This document shows, piece by piece, positions 58,687-64,000 of a DNA stretch of 64,000 nt (its first letter is position 1; each line of letters opens with the position of its first letter). Where the stretch lies: contig JADJES010000001.1 of NCBI GenBank assembly GCA_016708955.1, positions 62,001 to 126,000 on the forward strand. Reading direction: 5' to 3'. A program made the translations under genes and the position numbers. The notes under the pieces are model-generated. The model did not search any database. It was not told the origin of the DNA and saw only the letters and a list, made by a program, of their open reading frames with translations. This DNA comes from Nitrosomonas sp. (GTDB taxonomy: Bacteria; Pseudomonadota; Gammaproteobacteria; Burkholderiales; Nitrosomonadaceae).

Positions 58687-58719
58687 ATTTAACTTGAGGG
58701 TGGACGGTTCCCGGAATGC

Positions 58720-59391
58720 GCTGGCCATTCTGGAAAAAATTTTGCCGCCGGCACCGCGCCCCAGCCGCAACCGCGTTGGCACAAACCGCCCCGGGGATGG
58801 GCCCGGCGCCCCACCCCCCCGCCACCCCGTTGGCGGTGAGAAGGGCGGGGAGGGGGGTTGGGGGGGCGGCGATGGGGGAGTGGGGGGGATGGTGGGGGAG
58901 GTAAAAACAATCGTGGTGTTTTGTGGCTGGGCTGCCGCGGGGCCGGGGGGCGGGGGCGCGGGGCAAGAGAAAGGGTGAAATGAAAAGAAAAAAAAAAGAA
59001 AGGGGGATTGAATTAATATTTTGAAGAGCCCCCAAAAGAGCCCCAAAAGGGAAAAGGGCAAAGTTACACTTGACTTAGGGGTATATAGTCACATGCTCCC
59101 GGGACGTGAAATTACAAAAAGATATTAAATAGAGAATTGGGGGGTTGTGGAGAGAGTAGAAGTAAGAAAAAAAAGGGAGAGGGAGGACAAGGGAGCGCAG
59201 GGGGAGCGGGGGGTCAAAGCATTTGTTGAAGATATAGAGATAGAAAAGAGAAACCTGCGGATGGAAGTGCGGAAGTGGAACGTGCAAAAGGAGACAAAAG
59301 GATGAAAGGAAAAAGGTGAAGAGTGAGGAGGGAAAGCAGAACAGCTAGGAGGGGGGGGGGAGATATTGGTGGGGTTCAAGAGACAAGGCGG
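58720..59391. other. Anomalous homopolymer-rich sequence, probable assembly artefact
   Basis: About 670 bp with runs of G (GGGGGGG, and a 12-base G run near 59350), purine-only stretches and AAAAAAAAAA. Composition changes sharply at both ends: normal coding sequence to the left, and a family-B repeat end (59392-59412) to the right. Proline-rich frames here come from G runs, not genes. The pattern fits low-quality read extension into an assembly gap at a repeat, so no gene is called. Confidence 0.65.
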
Positions 59392-59396
59392 GTTAT

Positions 59397-60011
59397 TCAG
59401 AAGCTCCTTAAGCTGATGCTATCAACTGGCCCGCTTGAATGCTGAGCGTGAGGATTCTCTTTTAGTAACGGAATCACCAATTTTTCCAGTTTGTTCAGAT
59501 GAACACGGCCCAAATAGGTTTCAACAATTTCACCGGAACGATTAATAACCACGGTGTAGGGTAAAGCTGATTGCCGGTTACCCGCTGCCTCAGCCAACGC
59601 CCAGGTATGAAAACTGCCGACCAATACCGGATAATTGATACCAAATTCTTCACTATAAGCCTTGACCTTATCCGCTTGATCAATAGCAATTCCCACAAAA
59701 ACCAGCCCTTGATCACGGAATTTTTCCTGCGCTGCAATAAATTCAGGGATTTCCTCGCGACAGGGCGTACACCAGGTAGCCCAAAAATTCACCACGATCA
59801 CATTACCCAGCCACTGCGAAATGGCCTGATTTTCTCCCTGAATATCCGGTAGATTGGCAGTAAGAATTGCTTTTGCACCTTGCTGGCTGGCTTCACTGGA
59901 AAGAGCTGGTTGCGGACCGCCGCCCATGAGTTGGGCTCGCAACATAAAGCCCGTGGTGATTGCCAAAGCACCCAAAGCCAAATATATTAATAATTGTCTC
60001 AATTTTGCCAT
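59397..60011 (-). CDS. TlpA-like thioredoxin-fold protein
   Basis: 204 residues. An N-terminal signal anchor (about 7-27) precedes a TlpA/ResA-like domain with the active site WATWCTPC (Cys81 and Cys84) and the cis-Pro context ALPYTVVINRSG. It probably reduces cysteines for cytochrome or copper-site assembly, drawing electrons from DsbD, encoded just upstream in the same direction (60 bp). The last residues HAQHSSGPVDSISLRSF run into a family-B repeat end that supplies the stop, so the true C-terminus is uncertain. Confidence 0.85.
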   Translation of the reverse strand: MAKLRQLLIYLALGALAITTGFMLRAQLMGGGPQPALSSEASQQGAKAILTANLPDIQGENQAISQWLGNVIVVNFWATWCTPCREEIPEFIAAQEKFRDQGLVFVGIAIDQADKVKAYSEEFGINYPVLVGSFHTWALAEAAGNRQSALPYTVVINRSGEIVETYLGRVHLNKLEKLVIPLLKENPHAQHSSGPVDSISLRSF

Positions 60012-60071
60012 CTTGATTCCTTTAAATGAAGCAATGCGCGAGATGACTCGCTTTTCTGGTTGGATTTCTTT

Positions 60072-62009
60072 TTAGATCAGCACCGCATTCAGCACGGTCA
60101 GAAAATCATTTTTATTCAGAAAACCAATTACTTTGATATCCGGAATGTCATTACCCTGACGATCAATAAACAAAATACCCGGTGGTCCAAATAATTTAAA
60201 TCGTTTGAGTAAATCCGCATCATCCGGTGTGCCATCGGTCACATCGATCTCGAGTAGAACAACATCCTTCAGGCGGGATTGCACCTTGGTATCGGAAAAG
60301 GTAAAACGATCCATTTCTTTACATGAAACGCACCAATCCGCATGAAACCTAACCATAATGTATTTATCCTTGGATTGCTGGATCTGCTCATCCAGCTCAG
60401 CAATGGTCTTTACCCGCAGGAAAGGGAGTGCTGCATGATTGGAAGCCGCAGCTTCTCCCTTATCCATTGTATTCGCGCTTGTCATACTGATTTTTGAAAG
60501 CGGCTGCAAAACATCCCGGCTGCCCGACAAAACACCAATCAATAAGGCAATGCCAACAAGCAGGGCAATGACACCGATACCCTTTAGAAATTTCTGCAGC
60601 CCCGAAGCTCTTTCCGGCAGTGGATCAATCGCATGCAGATAAATAGCCGAGATGATCAACAATGCCGCCCACAATGCCATGTGAACCACTTCGTTAATAA
60701 CGGGGGAAATTAACCAGATCGCGACTGCCAATAGCAACACGCCAAAAAATCGCTTGATCGATTCCATCCATGCTCCGGCTCTCGGCAATAACGCACCTGC
60801 CGATGCGCCCAATAGCAGCAACGGAACGCCCATACCCAACGCCATGACAAACAAAGCCGAGCCACCCAAAATCACATCACGGGTTTGACTGATATACAGT
60901 AAAGCGCCCGCCAGTGGCGCTGCGACACACGGGCCTACTATCAATGCAGATAGCGCTCCCATGCCGAATACACCGGTTAAATGTCCGCCTTTCAGGTTCC
61001 CGGCCTCCCCAGACAATTTGGTTTGCAGTGAACCGGGTAATTGCAATTCATAAAAGCCAAACATCGAAAACGACAGCAATACAAATATCACCGCAAACGT
61101 GCCCAACACCCAGGCATTTTGCAGCGCCGCCGACAGCATCGCGCCCGACAATCCGGCAGCTACGCCAGCGATAGCATAAGTGATTGCCATACCCAATATA
61201 TAAGCCAGCGCCAGGATAAATCCATGACCCTTGGTCACATGCTTACCACGGTTAGCAATAATCCCTGATAAAATCGGGAACATCGGAAACACGCAGGGTG
61301 TAAACGCGAGCAGCAGACCTATGCCGAAAAACCCGGTTAAAATCAGCCAGAAATCGCCGGTTTGAAACATCTGATCAATTTTGTACGCTTCGGTTTCGAT
61401 GGCAGGTGCTCGGAAGGGTATTTGAAACAACTCAGCCGTCGCATCGATTCCTGCTGCCGCCGCCTTGCCGCTTACCGCTTCAGCAACAGCGCCGATTGCT
61501 GCTTTCACCGCCGGCAATGTCAGATCGATGGCTTTGTGAATGGGCGCATAACACACCCCGACCGGCTCATTGCAACCTTGATAAGTAGCCGCCAGTGTCA
61601 GCGGTTGTTCGCTCGCGGGATCTTCGCGTTTTAACGAGATAATGGCCTGAATGGGATTGTAATAAACTTCTGTCTGCCCGAAAGTCTGGTCCTCCTTCAT
61701 TTTTCCGGGCGGCAAGGTTATTTTTTCAATCACCATACCGGGTTGTTTTGGCTCAAATGTAATCTTATCGCGATACAGATAATAATCCTTTGCCGGGGTC
61801 AAATTGGCAATCAGCGTATTGCCGTCGCGCACTTCCACCGTAATCTTGAACGCTTCATCGGGCGGCAAAAGTTCTTGCGGATTGCTTTGTCCCAGATTGA
61901 TGCCCAGCCCCTGCAATTTTGAAAACAAGCTGAAGGAGCCGCTCTCCTGCGCAGAAATAGGTGTACTGATCAGACATAATAGGAGTAACAAAAATTGGAA
62001 TAGTCGCAT
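60072..62009 (-). CDS. dsbD: Thiol:disulfide interchange protein DsbD
   Basis: 645 residues. The signal peptide and periplasmic alpha domain (about 20-170) carry the cysteine pair in YQGCNEPVGVCYAP. The membrane beta domain (about 215-460) has eight helices with the conserved FTPCVFPMFPIL (about 239) and GPCVAAPL (about 357) cysteines. The gamma thioredoxin domain contains ADWCVSCKEMD (about 556). It moves electrons from cytoplasmic thioredoxin to periplasmic thiols. CutA lies upstream by 16 bp and the TlpA gene downstream, so the three form an operon. Confidence 0.95.
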   Translation of the reverse strand: MRLFQFLLLLLCLISTPISAQESGSFSLFSKLQGLGINLGQSNPQELLPPDEAFKITVEVRDGNTLIANLTPAKDYYLYRDKITFEPKQPGMVIEKITLPPGKMKEDQTFGQTEVYYNPIQAIISLKREDPASEQPLTLAATYQGCNEPVGVCYAPIHKAIDLTLPAVKAAIGAVAEAVSGKAAAAGIDATAELFQIPFRAPAIETEAYKIDQMFQTGDFWLILTGFFGIGLLLAFTPCVFPMFPILSGIIANRGKHVTKGHGFILALAYILGMAITYAIAGVAAGLSGAMLSAALQNAWVLGTFAVIFVLLSFSMFGFYELQLPGSLQTKLSGEAGNLKGGHLTGVFGMGALSALIVGPCVAAPLAGALLYISQTRDVILGGSALFVMALGMGVPLLLLGASAGALLPRAGAWMESIKRFFGVLLLAVAIWLISPVINEVVHMALWAALLIISAIYLHAIDPLPERASGLQKFLKGIGVIALLVGIALLIGVLSGSRDVLQPLSKISMTSANTMDKGEAAASNHAALPFLRVKTIAELDEQIQQSKDKYIMVRFHADWCVSCKEMDRFTFSDTKVQSRLKDVVLLEIDVTDGTPDDADLLKRFKLFGPPGILFIDRQGNDIPDIKVIGFLNKNDFLTVLNAVLI

Positions 62010-62025
62010 CGGTATTCAGTATTAT

Positions 62026-62352
62026 TTAATCAGGTGGTTGTGTTTCATTGGCGATCCACTGCAAATAAGCAGGTAATCCGTTTAGGATAGGAACCATAAT
62101 CACTTCCGGAAGTTCATAAGGATGCATGATCTTGATCAATTGCTCAACCCGGTCATAGTGCTGCCGCAAGGTTTTGATCAAAATGGGTATTTCATCCACC
62201 GATTCAACCGTACCTTGCCAGCGATAAATCGAAGTGCATGGACTCAACACATTGACACAAGCCGCTAAATGCTGATCGATCAACGCTTCAGCCAGTGCAA
62301 CAGCGCCCTTTTTATCGGGGAAATTGGTCATAATAAGGATTGGTTCTAGCAC
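62026..62352 (-). CDS. cutA: Divalent-cation tolerance protein CutA
   Basis: 108 residues, the family size. The CutA1 motifs ACVNVLSPCTSIYRWQG, then EIPILIKT and HPYELPEVIMVPI are intact. CutA proteins are trimeric and linked to copper tolerance. It opens the cutA-dsbD-tlpA run on the minus strand. Confidence 0.92.
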   Translation of the reverse strand: MLEPILIMTNFPDKKGAVALAEALIDQHLAACVNVLSPCTSIYRWQGTVESVDEIPILIKTLRQHYDRVEQLIKIMHPYELPEVIMVPILNGLPAYLQWIANETQPPD

Positions 62353-62509
62353 AATGAAAAGGAATTTTTATTATCAGTAAATACAAAAAAACAATTTTAC
62401 CCTGCTTATCGTATAAATTCACCGATGATACACCGCACTTTGACATACTGGGCATAGCTTGCCAACAAGCATATACTTTAAAAACAAATTATCGAAAGGA
62501 TATGAACAG

Positions 62510-62707
62510 ATGAAAGGATTATTTAATTTGGTAATAACGCTATCTATTATTACTCCGGTTACAATATTTTTTGGCTACATCATCATGGATGAAGGCGATC
62601 AATTTACTGCCGAGCACTATATGGTAACGGGGTTCAGCACAGTTCCGCTTATTTTCGCGCTGCTGGTTAAATTCTTGATGACCGGCGCAGAAAAGGACAA
62701 AGAATAA
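62510..62707 (+). CDS. Small two-helix membrane protein
   Basis: 65 residues from the ATG at 62510 (AAAGGA about ten bases upstream). Two hydrophobic helices (about 4-26 and 42-58) are separated by DEGDQFTAEHYMV. No family is recognised. Composition resembles that of real small membrane proteins; divergent from cutA. Confidence 0.55.
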   Translation: MKGLFNLVITLSIITPVTIFFGYIIMDEGDQFTAEHYMVTGFSTVPLIFALLVKFLMTGAEKDKE

Positions 62708-62714
62708 ATAATTA

Positions 62715-62859
62715 GGGGGCGTTTCTAAGAATTCAAATTTCGGCACAACACTTCGTTACTCGAAAAAAATGTTACCTTACATATCAGATATATGCGGCGT
62801 CACCATTTTTTGCTCGTGCCCCGTGTTGTTAAAAACTTTGAATTTTTAGAGGCGCCCTA
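62715..62859. repeat. Miniature inverted repeat, family A, copy 4 (diverged)
   Basis: About 145 bp with ends GGGGGCGTTTCTAAGAATTC and TTTTTAGAGGCGCCCTA. Interior matches the family-A copies with about 15 changes, so this is the oldest or most diverged copy. Its right end abuts a family-D repeat. Confidence 0.75.
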
Positions 62860-63028
62860 GGAATCTGTCGGATAGGCATTGTTTCGAATGCTTGGGTGGA
62901 TAATTTCTGTCGAATTAAGCGAAAAATAGTAATGAAAGTGGTTTTTTAATTTTATTTAATTTAATAGCTTTTTCAATAAATCCAGTGGGATTATCTTGGC
63001 GTCTATTCGTTAAGTCCGACAGACTCCT
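62859..63028. repeat. Miniature inverted repeat, family D, copy 3
   Basis: About 170 bp with ends AGGAATCTGTCGGATAGG and TTAAGTCCGACAGACTCCT. The interior is AT-rich and differs from copies 1 and 2. It directly follows a family-A copy, so two element families are nested end to end. Confidence 0.7.
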
Positions 63029-63044
63029 GGCATATACACAAAAT

Positions 63045-63074
63045 CAAAAGTCACCCGTGGCAAGACCACGGGGC
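63045..63074 (-). terminator. Terminator of the ornithine-cyclodeaminase-like gene
   Basis: CCCGTGG and CCACGGG (63054-63072) form a hairpin with loop CAAGA; on the minus strand it is followed by TGACTTTTGATTTTG. It lies 12 bp after the stop codon of the gene at 63084. Confidence 0.7.
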
Positions 63075-63083
63075 ATCGCAAGT

Positions 63084-64000
63084 TTAATCAATCATCGTGC
63101 CCTGTGAGCTTTCACAAGCACGCTGATAAGCCAATCCTGCCACCGCCAAATCCCCTATTGCCAGACCCCTGAAAACAAAAGCTGTCCGTTCATCACCGGT
63201 GCGGCGGCCAGCCGCATCACCAGTTACCAAGCTTGTCAGATCGCCGCAAACCAGCGCCGGATCAACCAGCGGTTTAGGCAGGCTGGCTTCCTGTTTCAGG
63301 TCATCGACAATAATCCGATCAAACGCAGACATGCTTTCCACCAGCCACGGCGCGGCCAGATCAGTCATCGTGACAAAAGCGCCGGGTTTTAACCAACGCG
63401 CATCCAGAAATGGAACCAATTGTGGTGCCAATGTTACGGAAGTAACGATCAAATCCGCATTGCTAACCGCCTCCTGTGCAGTTTGGCTGGCAATAGCCAT
63501 CAGTCCCAATTTTTCTGCGCTGCGACAGAATGCATCGCGGCTAGCGGTTCCACGGCCAAACGCTTGAATCTGTTTTAACGGAAACATTGCAGCTAATGCC
63601 TGCAAATGACTGTGCGCTTGCACGCCACAACCGATAAACGCAGCGATGGATGCATCAGGACGAGCAAGTCGTTTGGCAGCTACCGCACTTAATCCGGCAG
63701 TCCGTGCCGCAGTAACCCAATTGCCGTCGATTATCGCGAGCGGCAATCCACTATGGCTATCAAGCAAAATCACCAACGCATTGATACTCTCAAACCCTTG
63801 CTTCGGGTTATCCGGATTCAGCACCAGGGCTTTCACCGCAAGAAACGGCGGATTATCGGCAGCCGCCAGTGTCGCCATCATATACCGGCCATCCGGCGGT
63901 GTGATTACCACTTTTGGCGCACTCCAAGCTTGCTGCAGATTTTGTCCAAGAATCAGGTGTTCGATGCTGGCAACAATCTCTTTAACACTCAGTTGCAGAG
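63084..64000 (-). CDS. Ornithine cyclodeaminase / mu-crystallin family protein (cut by window end)
   Basis: The minus-strand frame is open to the last base, so the gene starts outside the window; a GTG at 63911 is not needed as a start because the upstream frame (VKEIVASIEHLILG) also fits the family. Visible parts are the substrate domain with LPLAIIDGNWVTAARTAG and the NAD(P)-binding AAFIGCGVQAHSHLQAL and DLIVTSVTLAPQL. Members deaminate ornithine or act as imine or alanine dehydrogenases. A hairpin terminator follows. Confidence 0.85.
   Translation of the reverse strand, partial: LQLSVKEIVASIEHLILGQNLQQAWSAPKVVITPPDGRYMMATLAAADNPPFLAVKALVLNPDNPKQGFESINALVILLDSHSGLPLAIIDGNWVTAARTAGLSAVAAKRLARPDASIAAFIGCGVQAHSHLQALAAMFPLKQIQAFGRGTASRDAFCRSAEKLGLMAIASQTAQEAVSNADLIVTSVTLAPQLVPFLDARWLKPGAFVTMTDLAAPWLVESMSAFDRIIVDDLKQEASLPKPLVDPALVCGDLTSLVTGDAAGRRTGDERTAFVFRGLAIGDLAVAGLAYQRACESSQGTMID

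Noticed and set aside
58673..59379. Several long proline-rich or glycine-rich frames
   Set aside because: They arise from G and C runs in the suspect sequence and have no similarity to proteins; the real DUF2784 gene starts at 58686.

Overview
The window reads as a chromosomal segment of a betaproteobacterium, most likely a Nitrosomonas-type ammonia oxidiser. This is inferred from gene content, with no rRNA gene to confirm it: a fragment of an N-type ATPase beta subunit, a giant cyclic beta-glucan synthase beside pentose-phosphate genes, PEP-CTERM and HAF-repeat proteins, copper-handling genes, and many small miniature elements and IS remnants. Both ends cut through genes: a fatty-acid desaturase at the left and an ornithine-cyclodeaminase-like gene at the right.

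Region by region. 0-5.9 kb: desaturase, DUF3309, a ferritin-like diiron protein, a decayed duplicate of a DUF883/YqjE/AI-2E block, a PRC-barrel gene split by an IS200-type element, and small secreted proteins. 6-10.2 kb: arginine decarboxylase (speA) and an epimerase/ketopantoate-reductase-like pair. 10.2-17.7 kb: the intact YqjE-DUF883-AI-2E block, several tiny envelope proteins, two Crp/Fnr-type regulators, and a DUF4398/OmpA lipoprotein pair. 17.9-23.8 kb: an unknown secreted protein, a decayed MNIO/RiPP operon (hvfA-like precursor with EF-hands, then a hvfB'-'hvfC deletion fusion), a REC-PAS-GGDEF-EAL protein, and a glycine-zipper lipoprotein. 24.1-30.1 kb: DUF1207, a catalase-like lipoprotein, a HAF/PEP-CTERM protein, an IS110 element that has split a miniature repeat, and IS debris. 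30.3-38 kb: a co-oriented surface-glycan cluster. 38.1-53.8 kb, all minus strand: cyclic glucan synthase, truncated transaldolase, gnd, zwf and two DUF1840 genes, then DUF2254 and fragments of phosphoketolase, a transposase and atpD. 54-64 kb: BON lipoprotein, a copper-linked cupredoxin/DUF411/cytochrome c operon, ttcA, a DUF2784 gene, a stretch of suspect sequence (about 58.7-59.4 kb), a TlpA/DsbD/CutA operon, and the ornithine-cyclodeaminase-like gene.

The most interesting signal is a 16-bp palindrome, consensus TGTGCG-N4-CGCACA, seen 14 times. At most sites a -10-like hexamer lies about 18-23 bp downstream, which is the spacing of a class II Crp/Fnr activator site. The sites precede the two Crp/Fnr regulators themselves and a set of small envelope genes: DUF883, PRC-barrel, BON, glycine-zipper, OmpA/DUF4398, a small lipoprotein, and a ferritin-like protein. 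I infer an autoregulated envelope-stress regulon. Second is the MNIO/RiPP remnant, whose precursor carries one EGKCG motif joined to two EF-hands. Third is an IS110 element with a probable bridge-RNA region whose sequence matches both of its insertion junctions. Four families of miniature inverted repeats (called A-D here) are spread across the window and have interrupted or displaced genes and regulatory sites.
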